Origin: Sphingoaurantiacus capsulatus
Lineage (GTDB): Bacteria > Pseudomonadota > Alphaproteobacteria > Sphingomonadales > Sphingomonadaceae
Reading direction: 5' to 3'
Assembly: GCF_042648405.1 (NCBI RefSeq)
Contig: NZ_JBHRXV010000010.1
Coordinates: 186,001 to 250,000, forward strand
Length of the DNA stretch: 64,000 nt
In this document: piece after piece, positions 8,703 to 16,412 of the stretch
How the letters are laid out: each line of letters opens with the position of its first letter
How positions within the stretch are numbered: the stretch's first letter is position 1
Program-made: the position numbers and the translations under genes
Notes under the pieces: model-generated
Database searches by the model: none
What the model was told of the DNA's origin: nothing
What the model saw: the letters and a program-made list of their open reading frames with translations, nothing else

Positions 8703-10532
8703 ATGAACAACGGAATCGCGATGCATCGGCGTGAACTGCTGGCCTCGATCGGGGCGGGCGCGGCGATGATCGCCGTACCGGGCTGGGCGCAAGGCGCGGG
8801 CGGCACTGCAAAGGACAGCGCGCTCGACAAGCTGCTGATGGCGCAGTTCGAGGAAGGGCTGCGCGAGGAGCCGACCGGCGCCACCTCGCTCGGCCTCGAC
8901 ACCGGCGCGCGCGCCGCGTTGCGCGCCCAATTCCCCGATTGGTCGCCCGCCGGCCGCGCTGAGAGCAAGGCGCGCACCGAGCGCAACCTTGCCGCCCTGC
9001 GCAAGCTCGGCCGCGACGGCCTCAGCGACACCGGCCAGATCAGCTATGACAGCGCCGAATTCGGCCTCAATTCGGCGAAGCAGCTCGCCGGCTTCAGCTA
9101 TCATGTCGGCGGCTTCGGCCATCGCCCCGGCCCGTACGGCGTCACCCAGCTCGGCGGCTTCTACACCGCCGTCGCCAACTTCCTCGACACCCAGCATCCG
9201 GTGAAGTCGAAGGCCGATGCCGACGCGTACATGTCGCGCATGGAAGCGATCCCGGCGTTGTTCAACGCCGATACCGACATCGTGCAGGCGAACGCCGCCG
9301 CCGGGGTGGTGGCGCCACGCTTCATCCTCGAACAGGCGATCAGGCAGCTCGGCCAGCTCCGCGACGGCGAGGCGAAGTCGAAGACCTTGGTGAAATCGAT
9401 CGCGACGCGCGCCGGCGCGCTCGGGCTGACCGGCTATGAGGATCGCGCCGCCGCGCTGTTCGACGGCCCGATCCGCGCCTCGCTGACCCGCCAGATCGAG
9501 ACGCTGACCGCGCTGCTGCCGCGAGCAAAGGATGCGGCGGGCGTCTCCAACCTGCCGCGCGGCGCCGACTATTATGCGGCGACCTTGCACCAGCACACCA
9601 CCACCAACATGACGGCGGCCGAGATCCACCAGATGGGCCTCGACCAGGTGCGCGATCTCAATTCGCGGATCGACGCGCTGCTGAAAGGGCAGGGCTACAC
9701 CAAGGGCAGCATCCGCGACCGGCTCAACGAGCTTCAGCATGCGCAGGGGCAGGTGTTCGCCAACACCGACGCCGGCCGCGCCGAGCTGCTCGCCTATCTG
9801 AACGAGCGGCTGGTCGCGATCCGCGCGAAGCTGCCCCAGGTGTTCAGCCGCATGCCGAAGGCCCCCTACGAGATCCGCCGCGTGCCGGTGGAAATTCAGG
9901 CGGGCGCGCCGGGCGGGTCGGCGCAGCGCGGGTCATTAGACGGCAGCCGGCCGGGTATCTTCTTCATCAATTTGCGCGATACCGAGGAGTGGCCGCGCTT
10001 CACTTTACCGACGCTCGCTTATCACGAAGGCGCGCCGGGGCATCTGTTCGAGGGCGCCTTGAGCCTTGAGAACGGCGAGCTGCCGATTTACCGGCAGGTG
10101 GCGTCGGCGACGGCGTACGGCGAAGGCTGGGGTCTCTATTCGGAGCAGGTCGCCGACGAGCTCGGCATGTATGACGACGATCCGCTCGGGAAGATCGGCT
10201 ACCTCGGCTCCTACGCCTTCCGCGCCTCGCGCCTCGTCGTCGACACCGGCCTCCACTCGAAGGGCTGGAACCGCGAGCAGGCGATCGACTTCATGGTGCA
10301 GAATTCGTCCGAGCGGCCCTCGTCGGCGCGCACCGAGATCGACCGCTATATCGTCTATCCGGGGCAGGCCTGCGCCTACAAGGTCGGCCAGGTGGCGATC
10401 AGCCGCCTGCGCGACGAGGCGTCGAAGCTGCCCGGCTATGACATCAAGCGCTTCCACGACCTCGTGCTCGATGGCGGCCGCATGCCGCTCACCGTACTCG
10501 AGCGGCGCGTGAAGGCGGGCTTCAAGGCGTGA
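8703..10532 (+). CDS. Tat-exported DUF885 family protein, putative zinc metallopeptidase
   Basis: 609 residues from ATG 8703, preceded by GGGG with 6-base spacing; starts at 8697 or 8721 are possible. The N-terminus contains HRRELLASIGAGAAMIAVPG ending in a WAQG cleavage region, a twin-arginine or Sec signal. The DUF885 domain fills the rest. Near the C-terminus lies YHEGAPGHLFEGAL, the HExxPGH motif of this family that resembles a zinc-protease site, followed by GEGWGLYSEQVADELG with further glutamates. Peptidase activity is inferred from the motif. The stop overlaps the start of the acetyltransferase gene by 4 bp. Confidence 0.87.
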   Translation: MNNGIAMHRRELLASIGAGAAMIAVPGWAQGAGGTAKDSALDKLLMAQFEEGLREEPTGATSLGLDTGARAALRAQFPDWSPAGRAESKARTERNLAALRKLGRDGLSDTGQISYDSAEFGLNSAKQLAGFSYHVGGFGHRPGPYGVTQLGGFYTAVANFLDTQHPVKSKADADAYMSRMEAIPALFNADTDIVQANAAAGVVAPRFILEQAIRQLGQLRDGEAKSKTLVKSIATRAGALGLTGYEDRAAALFDGPIRASLTRQIETLTALLPRAKDAAGVSNLPRGADYYAATLHQHTTTNMTAAEIHQMGLDQVRDLNSRIDALLKGQGYTKGSIRDRLNELQHAQGQVFANTDAGRAELLAYLNERLVAIRAKLPQVFSRMPKAPYEIRRVPVEIQAGAPGGSAQRGSLDGSRPGIFFINLRDTEEWPRFTLPTLAYHEGAPGHLFEGALSLENGELPIYRQVASATAYGEGWGLYSEQVADELGMYDDDPLGKIGYLGSYAFRASRLVVDTGLHSKGWNREQAIDFMVQNSSERPSSARTEIDRYIVYPGQACAYKVGQVAISRLRDEASKLPGYDIKRFHDLVLDGGRMPLTVLERRVKAGFKA

Positions 10533-10984
10533 TCGCCGTTCGCTCGCTTGCCGCCGGCGACTATGACCAGTGGCGCCCGCTGTGGGACGGCTACAACGCC
10601 TTCTACGGGCGCGACGGTGCGACGGCGCTGGCCGAGGAGATCACGGCGTCGACGTGGGGCCGTTTCCTCGACGCCGCCGAGCCGGTGCATGCGCTTGTCG
10701 CCGAGCGTGACGGGCAGATCATCGGCATCTGCCATTATCTCTTCCACCGCAGCACCACGCGGCTGACGCAGACCTGCTATCTGCAGGATTTGTTCACCGA
10801 CGCCGAGGCACGCGGCGGCGGGGTGGGGCGGGCGCTCATCGAGGCAGTATCGCAGCGCGCGGCGGACGCGGGCAGCCGCGACGTCTATTGGCTGACGCAT
10901 GAGACCAACACGCCGGGCCGCACGCTCTATGACAAGGTCGCCGTCCACGCCGGCTTCATCGTCTACAGCCGCCGATCCGGCTGA
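10529..10984 (+). CDS. GNAT family N-acetyltransferase
   Basis: 151 residues from a GTG start that overlaps the stop of the DUF885 gene (GTGA), implying coupled translation. The acetyl-CoA binding region is visible as YLQDLFTDAEARGGGVGRAL, followed by LYDKVAVHAGF, the typical GNAT C-terminal pattern. The acceptor substrate is not predictable. It is a cytoplasmic enzyme. Confidence 0.87.
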   Translation: MIAVRSLAAGDYDQWRPLWDGYNAFYGRDGATALAEEITASTWGRFLDAAEPVHALVAERDGQIIGICHYLFHRSTTRLTQTCYLQDLFTDAEARGGGVGRALIEAVSQRAADAGSRDVYWLTHETNTPGRTLYDKVAVHAGFIVYSRRSG

Positions 10985-11089
10985 GCCCGAATGCGCTGTT
11001 CGCCCGTTGAACACCTGCCTTCCGGGTAATCGACGCGCCGCCCACGCTCGCTGATAGCCCGACGGGCGATGGGTAGCGGAGAGGTGGCG

Positions 11090-11443
11090 ATGCTGGTGCT
11101 TCAGGGATTGTTCGCGGTGGCCTGCGTGTCCGACATGGCGGCAAGCGAGGCTTGGTACGAGAAGCTGCTCGGCCGCCCCGCCGACGATCACCCGATGCCG
11201 ACGCTCACCCAGTGGCGCTGGGGCCCCGCAGGTATCCAGCTGGTCCATGACGCCGACAGGGCCGGAAAGTCGCTGATGACCATCGTCGTGCCCGAGATGT
11301 CGGCGACGCGGCGCGCGCTCGCCTCGCGCGGGATCGCGTTCGGCGACGACATGCAGGGCGATTTCGGCATCATCGCGCAGATCGACGACCCTGACGGCAA
11401 CCGCATCACCCTCGCCGAACCGCCGCGCGGCTTCGCCAGTTAG
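11090..11443 (+). CDS. VOC/glyoxalase superfamily protein
   Basis: 117 residues from ATG 11090, with GGAGAGG a few bases upstream; an ATG at 11069 lacks a site. A single vicinal-oxygen-chelate half is present: MAASEAWYEKLLGRPADD at the start and QIDDPDGNRITLAEPP at the end. Proteins of this size act as homodimers in glyoxalase, dioxygenase or resistance roles; the reaction is unknown here. Its stop overlaps that of the convergent small membrane protein gene. Confidence 0.82.
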   Translation: MLVLQGLFAVACVSDMAASEAWYEKLLGRPADDHPMPTLTQWRWGPAGIQLVHDADRAGKSLMTIVVPEMSATRRALASRGIAFGDDMQGDFGIIAQIDDPDGNRITLAEPPRGFAS

Positions 11444-11700
11444 AGGAACAACAGCGCGATCCCGAGCGCGAGCAGGATGATGCCCCACAGACGATAAGGC
11501 CCGGCATGACCGGGGCCATAGGCTTCGAGCGACCGGCGTTCTTCGAGAAAGCGCTCGGGTGCGCCGCTCGCCAGTTCAGCGAGGCGGGCCTGCCGCTCCG
11601 CTTCCACCTCGAGCCGCTTCGGCGGCGGCCAAAAGATCAGGATCAGCCCCATGACGAGGCTGATCGCGGCGGGATATTCGTTGAACAGCGCGCTCATCAT
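11440..11700 (-). CDS. Small two-helix membrane protein, unknown function
   Basis: 86 residues starting MMSALFNEYP. Hydrophobic segments lie near residues 10-25 and 70-86, with a charged middle rich in Glu and Arg. I do not recognise the family. The start ATG overlaps the stop of the upstream gamma-glutamylcyclotransferase-like gene (ATGATGA), so the two form a coupled pair. Confidence 0.72.
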   Translation of the reverse strand: MMSALFNEYPAAISLVMGLILIFWPPPKRLEVEAERQARLAELASGAPERFLEERRSLEAYGPGHAGPYRLWGIILLALGIALLFL

Positions 11701-12044
11701 GGCAACCGCCCCTCCGCACTGACGTAGATCCACGCATTGACATCGCCGTCCGCCGTCTCGACGCGGGCGATCACCCGGCGGTAGCCGTCGCCCTCGAACG
11801 CATCGAGCCGTTGCCAGTGGGCAGGCAGGCCAAGGGATTCGAACAGCCATACATCGACCGGTGCGCCGTCCTCGCCGAGGACCAGCGCCGGATAGCCGAA
11901 GGTCGCGCCCCAGCCGTCGGGCACGAGCGTGCCGCGCACCACGCCCTCCCGCCAGGCGCCGGTCAGGCCGTCGAGCTGATGATGGTTCACCCGACCGGGC
12001 GCGAGCGTGCCGTAGGACGCGAGGCGGGTGTCGGGGTCAGGCAT
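11697..12044 (-). CDS. Gamma-glutamylcyclotransferase-like (AIG2/GGCT) protein
   Basis: 115 residues from the ATG at 12044 (MPDPDTRLASYGTLAPG). The YGTLAPG opening is the substrate-loop signature of the GGCT fold, followed by LDGLTGAWREGVVRGTL and VDVWLFESL. Relatives cyclise gamma-glutamyl amines or peptides to 5-oxoproline in the cytoplasm, though many small bacterial members are uncharacterised. It is followed by the overlapping membrane protein gene. A 7-bp inverted repeat lies just upstream. Confidence 0.82.
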   Translation of the reverse strand: MPDPDTRLASYGTLAPGRVNHHQLDGLTGAWREGVVRGTLVPDGWGATFGYPALVLGEDGAPVDVWLFESLGLPAHWQRLDAFEGDGYRRVIARVETADGDVNAWIYVSAEGRLP

Positions 12045-12052
12045 CTTCGGCA

Positions 12053-12068
12053 AGGCTAACCTTAGCCT
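12053..12068. promoter_or_regulatory. Palindrome AGGCTAA-CC-TTAGCCT between divergent genes
   Basis: A perfect 7-2-7 inverted repeat sits 9 bp before the start of the cyclotransferase-like gene and about 130 bp before the AraC-type regulator gene. The position suits an operator for the divergent promoters, but no known site matches it. Confidence 0.35.
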
Positions 12069-12199
12069 GCGAATCTCACCATAGCGCCCGGCGCCGCAAC
12101 GAACTTTCATCACCGTCTCAAAATGATGGCGGCATTTGCGGGCGGTCAAAACACGCGGCACAACAGCGGCCGAGGGGTTGGGAGTTACAGGTCGCGCAC

Positions 12200-13195
12200 A
12201 TGGTGCCGATGGCGAGTTTCGAAGGGTCGACGCTGCCGCCGGTGGAGCGGTTGAAGGCGTTTGCCCAGTTGACGCCCGGCTATGATCCGGTTCTGCCCGA
12301 AGGGGCGGCGGTCGAGGAGTTTCAGGTGCGTTGCCGCGCCTGGCTGCTTGAGGATCTAGTGCTCACCGCGAACAACGTCACCGCGGTCGAGCTCCACCGC
12401 ACCGAGGCGCATGTCCAGAACTACAACCGCGACACCTACACGATCATCCTGCTGCAGCGGGGAAGCTGGTCGGCGGAGCTCGACTACGGCACCATCCGCG
12501 TCGGCAGCGGCCAGCTCTGCATCATGGACTTCAACTCGCCGTGGCTGGTAAAGGGCACCGCGCAAGACAATATCATGCTGGTGGTGCCGCGGTCGGTGGT
12601 CCACGCCGCCGTTCCCGACGCGCCCCGCCTGCACGGTCGTACCTTGGATGGCGCCGCGGGGCGCCTGTTCGCCGAGCATCTGCTGGCGGTCACCCGCCAT
12701 CTGCCCGAGATGAGCGAGCGCGACGTCAGCCTGGTGCGCAACGCCACGATGGCGCTGCTGACCAGCGCGATCGCCGCGCTACCGTCCGAACGGCCGCAGG
12801 TGGTGACGACCAGCGTGCGCGCCGCGCCGATCACCGCGATCCGCGCCTTCATCGACCAGAATCTCACCCTGCCGACGCTCGACGCCAGCCTCATCTGCGA
12901 GCGTTTCGCCGTCACCCGGCCGACACTCTACCGCGCCTTCAAGGAGGCGGGCGGCGTTGGCGCCTATATCCAGAGCCGGCGGCTGGAGGCAGTGCACGCC
13001 CAGCTCGCCGACAGCGACGACAAGCGGCCACTCGCCGAGATCGCCGACGAATATTGCTTCAGCAGCCCGGCGCATTTCAGCACCGCCTTCCGCCGCCGCT
13101 ATGGCTATGCCCCGCGCGACATGCGCACCGGCGGCGTCCACATCGATGCGGGCGCGCTGTTTCACTTCTATCAGAAGACGCTGGGAAGCGATTGA
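12200..13195 (+). CDS. AraC family transcriptional regulator
   Basis: 331 residues from ATG 12200; ATG 12209 is an alternative and the ribosome site is weak for both. The N-terminal half resembles an AraC_binding_2-type cupin. The C-terminal pair of helix-turn-helix motifs occupies about residues 215-315: LDASLICERFAVTRPTLYRAF and LAEIADEYCFSSPAHFSTAF, followed by RRYGYAPRDMR. It binds DNA as an activator or repressor. The ligand and targets are unknown. The palindrome at 12053-12068 could be an autoregulatory site. Confidence 0.88.
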   Translation: MVPMASFEGSTLPPVERLKAFAQLTPGYDPVLPEGAAVEEFQVRCRAWLLEDLVLTANNVTAVELHRTEAHVQNYNRDTYTIILLQRGSWSAELDYGTIRVGSGQLCIMDFNSPWLVKGTAQDNIMLVVPRSVVHAAVPDAPRLHGRTLDGAAGRLFAEHLLAVTRHLPEMSERDVSLVRNATMALLTSAIAALPSERPQVVTTSVRAAPITAIRAFIDQNLTLPTLDASLICERFAVTRPTLYRAFKEAGGVGAYIQSRRLEAVHAQLADSDDKRPLAEIADEYCFSSPAHFSTAFRRRYGYAPRDMRTGGVHIDAGALFHFYQKTLGSD

Positions 13196-13273
13196 TCTGC
13201 CGCTGAAAGTCGCCCCCCTGCTTTGATACCGGGGTGGAACCGCTGATCCGGCGGCCGGTGCTACCCAGGCGCC

Positions 13274-13549
13274 ATGTTGATTTTCACCGATCGCCTGCCG
13301 CTGCCGCACACCGCAGCGCCTCTCCTTCAGACCGCGCCCCTCAGTCCCCAATCGGGGGTGCGCGGTCTGGAACAGGTGCGTCCGGGTCCGGCGGTGGCGG
13401 GTGAACCGGCGATGATGATGCTGGTCGGTATGGCACTGGTCGCCGTGACGATGATGCGCCGCTGGCAGCGGGCATCCCCGCGGCTCGACGCGGTCACCCG
13501 CCGGGCGCGAGCCGAGGTCATCCGCAACCGCGCGCTAGTGCAGCGGTAG
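13274..13549 (+). CDS. Doubtful small ORF with one hydrophobic segment
   Basis: A frame of 91 residues beginning MLIFTDRLPLPHT, with a possible transmembrane stretch near residues 47-61 (MMMLVGMALVAVTMM) followed by Arg-rich sequence. It has no recognised domain and no good ribosome site, and its first half spans a strong DNA hairpin at 13328-13369. It overlaps the end of the convergent Ada-type gene by 15 bp. It may not be a gene. Otherwise the 13196-13534 gap holds only the hairpin. Confidence 0.3.
   Translation: MLIFTDRLPLPHTAAPLLQTAPLSPQSGVRGLEQVRPGPAVAGEPAMMMLVGMALVAVTMMRRWQRASPRLDAVTRRARAEVIRNRALVQR
13328..13369. repeat. Long GC-rich inverted repeat (hairpin)
   Basis: CAGACCGCGC at 13328-13337 is exactly complementary to GCGCGGTCTG at 13360-13369, and CCC/GGG runs inside the arms could extend the stem. 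There is no T-tract on either strand, so it is not a classical terminator. It lies downstream of the AraC gene and of the Ada-type gene and could protect or end their mRNAs. Confidence 0.6.
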
Positions 13550-14359
13550 CCGGCCGATCAGCAGCCGCTTGGCATAGGCGATGGCGCGACCGAGGTCGCG
13601 CGTGTCCACCGCGCCGAGATCGAGCGACAGCGAATTGGCGCGGCTGGCCCGCCGCGCCACGATCGGCGCACCGGTCGGCAGATCGAACCGCAAGCTCTCC
13701 GCATCGGCGCTGCCGCCGGCCTCGATCACTCGACCGCACAGCCCCGCCCAGTCGAGCGGCGGGCGGTAGGCGAGCGTCACCGACAGCCCCTCGACCGGCC
13801 GGGCCTGCCGCCGGCGCAGCGCCGAGGGCGGCTGGCCGAAGCGGGTGGCGAAGGACTCGTTGAACCGGCGGATGCTGCCATAGCCGGCGGCAAAGGCGAT
13901 CTCGGTCAGCGGCAGTTGCGTCTCGTGGATCAGCTTCTTCGCCAGATGCACCCGCCGCGTTTGTTCGATGGCGATCGGCGACACGCCGAGATGGCGGTCG
14001 AACAGGCGCCGCAGATGGCGCGCGGTGACCCCCAGCCGATCGGCAAGCGCATCGATATCGCCCTCGACCAGCGCCCCTTCATCGATCAGCCGCAGCGCGC
14101 GATTGATCGTCGCCATCGACCCCAGCCAGGCCGGGCTTTCAGGCGCCGATTCCGGGCGGCAGCGCAGGCACGGACGCAGGCCCGCCTCCTGCGCGGCAGC
14201 GGCGGAGGCGAAGAAGCTGATGTTGCGGCGCAAGGGCGTGCGCGCCGGGCAGATCGGGCGGCAGTAGATGCCGGTGGTGTGCACGCCGATGAAGAACAGC
14301 CCGTCGGCCGCCGGGTCGCGGCGGCGGATGGCGTCATAATAGGCGGTGTCGTCGAGCAT
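13535..14359 (-). CDS. Ada-type methylphosphotriester sensor/AraC regulator fused to a truncated AlkA N-terminal domain
   Basis: 274 residues from ATG 14359 (GGAG 10 bases upstream; ATG 14368 is too close to it). The Ada zinc domain has the four cysteines C33, C37 (YCRPICPAR) and C64, C67 (PCLRCRPE); C33 should accept methyl groups from DNA phosphotriesters. An AraC double helix-turn-helix follows (about 85-185, GYGSIRRFNESFATRFG). Residues from about 193 (LSVTLAYRPPLDW) match the AlkA N-terminal domain. The usual fusion continues with a helix-hairpin-helix glycosylase, but the frame stops after LLIGRLPLH, so no glycosylase is encoded. It is likely a pure methylation-responsive regulator. Ogt lies across the divergent gap. 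Confidence 0.88.
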   Translation of the reverse strand: MLDDTAYYDAIRRRDPAADGLFFIGVHTTGIYCRPICPARTPLRRNISFFASAAAAQEAGLRPCLRCRPESAPESPAWLGSMATINRALRLIDEGALVEGDIDALADRLGVTARHLRRLFDRHLGVSPIAIEQTRRVHLAKKLIHETQLPLTEIAFAAGYGSIRRFNESFATRFGQPPSALRRRQARPVEGLSVTLAYRPPLDWAGLCGRVIEAGGSADAESLRFDLPTGAPIVARRASRANSLSLDLGAVDTRDLGRAIAYAKRLLIGRLPLH

Positions 14360-14503
14360 GGCGCCCATTCTCCGTCGCTCGGCCGGGGCTGGCTAGCGAT
14401 TTTCGGACCTTCATGGCCTGCCGCCAATCGCGTCCGAAAGCGGCGAGCGGGGGTGCTGCCGATCGGGCACTCCAACCGCCGCGGACGTAAATGGAGACCA
14501 ACG

Positions 14504-14938
14504 ATGAGCGATGCGAAACAAGCAGCAATGGCGGTGTGGGCGGCGTTCGGGTCGCGCGATGCAGATCAGGTGCGGGCGGTGCTGACCGAGGATGCCTGCT
14601 GGCTGGCACCGCGTGGCAACGCGACCCAGCTTGCGCTCGGCATGGCGCCCGATGCGCTGGAGACACGCGAGGGGATCATCGACTTTCTGGTGAGCCGCTT
14701 CCGCGAGGCGTTTCCGGACGGCGCGTCCTTCGACTTTACAAACGTGATCGCCGACGGATCGACCGTGGTGTTCGAGGAGCGGATGCGCGGCCGCACCTCG
14801 ACGGGCCGTGACTATGACAATCTCTATTGCTGGGTATTCGAGATGAAGGGCGAGCGGGTACGGCGCATCCGCGAATATATGGACACGCTGGCCGGCTACA
14901 GGATGTTCTTCGGTGATGACGCCATCCCCGCCCGCTGA
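14504..14938 (+). CDS. SnoaL-like/NTF2-fold protein
   Basis: 144 residues from ATG 14504 with GGAG 9 bases upstream. The pattern fits the ketosteroid-isomerase-like SnoaL fold: AAMAVWAAFGSRDADQVRAV, WLAPRG, and a C-terminal GERVRRIREYMDTLAGYRMF. Such proteins are small hydrolases, isomerases or binding proteins; the reaction is not predictable. It is encoded between the Ada-type regulator (divergent) and ogt (4 bp downstream), so it may be part of an alkylation-response operon, which is inference. Confidence 0.8.
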   Translation: MSDAKQAAMAVWAAFGSRDADQVRAVLTEDACWLAPRGNATQLALGMAPDALETREGIIDFLVSRFREAFPDGASFDFTNVIADGSTVVFEERMRGRTSTGRDYDNLYCWVFEMKGERVRRIREYMDTLAGYRMFFGDDAIPAR

Positions 14939-14942
14939 GTCG

Positions 14943-15521
14943 ATGTCCGACGCCGACCTTCGCGCCTTTGTCGCCGGCCTGCTTGGCCAAGCGCCGACAA
15001 AGGCGGCAAGTCTGTTCGGCCTGCAAGCGCGCTGGATCGAAACGCCGATCGGGCCGATGTTGGCGGTGGCCGGCGACGATGGCCTGCACCTCCTCGAATT
15101 CGCCGAGCGGCGTGGCCTGCCGCGAGAGCTGGAGCGGTTGCAGGCGCGGCGGGGGGCAATCAGCTTCGGCGACAATGACGTGCTGGCGCAGACGGCGCGC
15201 GAGATCGACGGCTATTTCGCCGGAACGCTCATGGCGTTCAGCGTGAGTTCTGCCCAGGCGGGCAGCGCGTTCGAACGCTCGGTATGGGCGGCGTTACAGG
15301 CGGTCCCGAGCGGCGAAATCCACACCTATAAGTCGCTGGCGCACAGCCTCGGCCGGCCCGAGGCGATCCGCGCGGTGGCGCGGGCGAACGGCACCAACCA
15401 GCTGGCGATTATCGTCCCCTGCCACCGCATCATCGGCAGCGACGGCGCGATGGTCGGCTATGGCGGCAAGATCTGGCGCAAGCAGTGGCTGCTCGACCAT
15501 GAGCGGCGTCACGCCGATTAG
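14943..15521 (+). CDS. ogt: Methylated-DNA--protein-cysteine methyltransferase
   Basis: 192 residues from ATG 14943; ATG 14913, overlapping the previous gene, is possible. The protein transfers O6-methyl from guanine to its own cysteine. The active site IVPCHRIIG is intact, preceded by the RAVARANGTNQLA stretch with the arginine finger and the VWAALQAVPSGEIHTY helix-turn-helix. It lacks an Ada sensor half, which is encoded separately and divergently at 13.5-14.4 kb. Its stop overlaps the stop of the convergent HPP gene. Confidence 0.93.
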   Translation: MSDADLRAFVAGLLGQAPTKAASLFGLQARWIETPIGPMLAVAGDDGLHLLEFAERRGLPRELERLQARRGAISFGDNDVLAQTAREIDGYFAGTLMAFSVSSAQAGSAFERSVWAALQAVPSGEIHTYKSLAHSLGRPEAIRAVARANGTNQLAIIVPCHRIIGSDGAMVGYGGKIWRKQWLLDHERRHAD

Positions 15522-16240
15522 GCGGGGCGCTTCAGCGCAGGGCGCGCGGCGCGACGTTCGGCGGCGTGGTGCTCGGCGCGGGCGACCAGCATCGCCAGAT
15601 CCTCGGTGCCGATATCGAACGTCTCGCCGAGGTCGGCGACGGCGCGCTCAATATCGACGGGCAGGAGGCCTTCCTCGGCCAGCTGACGCTCGGCGACCGC
15701 CGCGTTCGGGCGATGCGGATAGGCGTGACGCGACAAGCGGTGGAACAGCCACGCCGCGCCGACCAGCGCGGCCGAGCTGACCGCCACCGGCGCGAAGGCG
15801 AAGCCGAAACCGAGCGCGGTAACCGCCGGCCCGCCGAGTGCGGCGAGCAGCGCGACGGCGCCGCCCGGCGGATGCAGGCAGTGCGCCAGCGACATCACGA
15901 GGATCGCGGCCGCGACAGCGAGCCCGGCGGCAAGCGGCGGGGCGGGGACGAGCATCGCCACCGCGACGCCGACCAGCGCCGACAGCGTGTTGCCGCCGAT
16001 GATCGACCAGGGCTGGGCGAGCGGGCTGGCGGGTACCGCGAAGGCGAGCACAGCCGACGCGCCGATCGGTGCAACGAGCAGCGGCAGCCCGGGCGTCGCG
16101 AGCCCGGCCAGCATCGTCGCCCCTGCCACCGCGGCGATGCCAACCAGCGCGCCGACGCACGCGAGCAGGCGGTCGCCAAGCGTGGCGCCGGCGAGCAGCG
16201 GGGTGAACCAGGGGCGATCGAATGGCAGGGCAGGCTCCAC
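15518..16240 (-). CDS. HPP family membrane protein
   Basis: 240 residues with about four hydrophobic segments in the first 170, including the family signature HCLHPPGGAVALLAALGG. HPP proteins are inner membrane proteins; some have been linked to nitrite transport. Many family members carry C-terminal CBS domains, which are absent here; the tail of about 60 residues after the last membrane segment (SRHAYPHRPN onward) is soluble and helical. It is convergent with ogt. Confidence 0.85.
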   Translation of the reverse strand: MEPALPFDRPWFTPLLAGATLGDRLLACVGALVGIAAVAGATMLAGLATPGLPLLVAPIGASAVLAFAVPASPLAQPWSIIGGNTLSALVGVAVAMLVPAPPLAAGLAVAAAILVMSLAHCLHPPGGAVALLAALGGPAVTALGFGFAFAPVAVSSAALVGAAWLFHRLSRHAYPHRPNAAVAERQLAEEGLLPVDIERAVADLGETFDIGTEDLAMLVARAEHHAAERRAARPALKRPA

Positions 16241-16328
16241 AGGTCAGTCAGGCGCTGCGCCTCTTGCCGCGGATGGCGGAATGGGGCGAGCGAGAGTTTT
16301 TAGAGGAGCGGAAAGCGCGGCTTGCCTA

Positions 16329-16357
16329 TTGACTACATTTGTAGCTCAGCATAGCCT
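16329..16357 (+). promoter_or_regulatory. Candidate promoter of the coiled-coil protein gene
   Basis: TTGACT at 16329-16334 and TAGCCT at 16352-16357 are separated by 17 bp and fit a sigma-70 type promoter with an expected start near 16364. The two BlaI-type palindromes overlap the -35 box and the start site, the arrangement expected for repression. Confidence 0.55.
16333..16344. promoter_or_regulatory. BlaI/MecI-type operator 1
   Basis: CTACATTTGTAG is a near-perfect dyad matching the TACAnnTGTA core bound by BlaI/MecI-family repressors. It overlaps the -35 box of the candidate promoter. Its centre is 26 bp from that of the second copy. Confidence 0.75.
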
Positions 16358-16358
16358 G

Positions 16359-16370
16359 CTACAAGTGTAG
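16359..16370. promoter_or_regulatory. BlaI/MecI-type operator 2
   Basis: CTACAAGTGTAG repeats the same dyad near the predicted transcription start. Twin sites in one promoter are typical for BlaI/MecI control of beta-lactamase or sensor genes. No blaI-like or M56 peptidase gene is present in the window, so the repressor must be encoded elsewhere. Confidence 0.75.
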
Positions 16371-16412
16371 CATCACATGCGACAGACGCAGTGACGGAAA
16401 GTGGAGTCGGAC

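Noticed and set aside
13196..13534. Remnant of the missing AlkA glycosylase domain after the Ada-type gene
   Set aside because: None of the frames shows helix-hairpin-helix or catalytic Asp patterns; a frameshift explanation is not supported.
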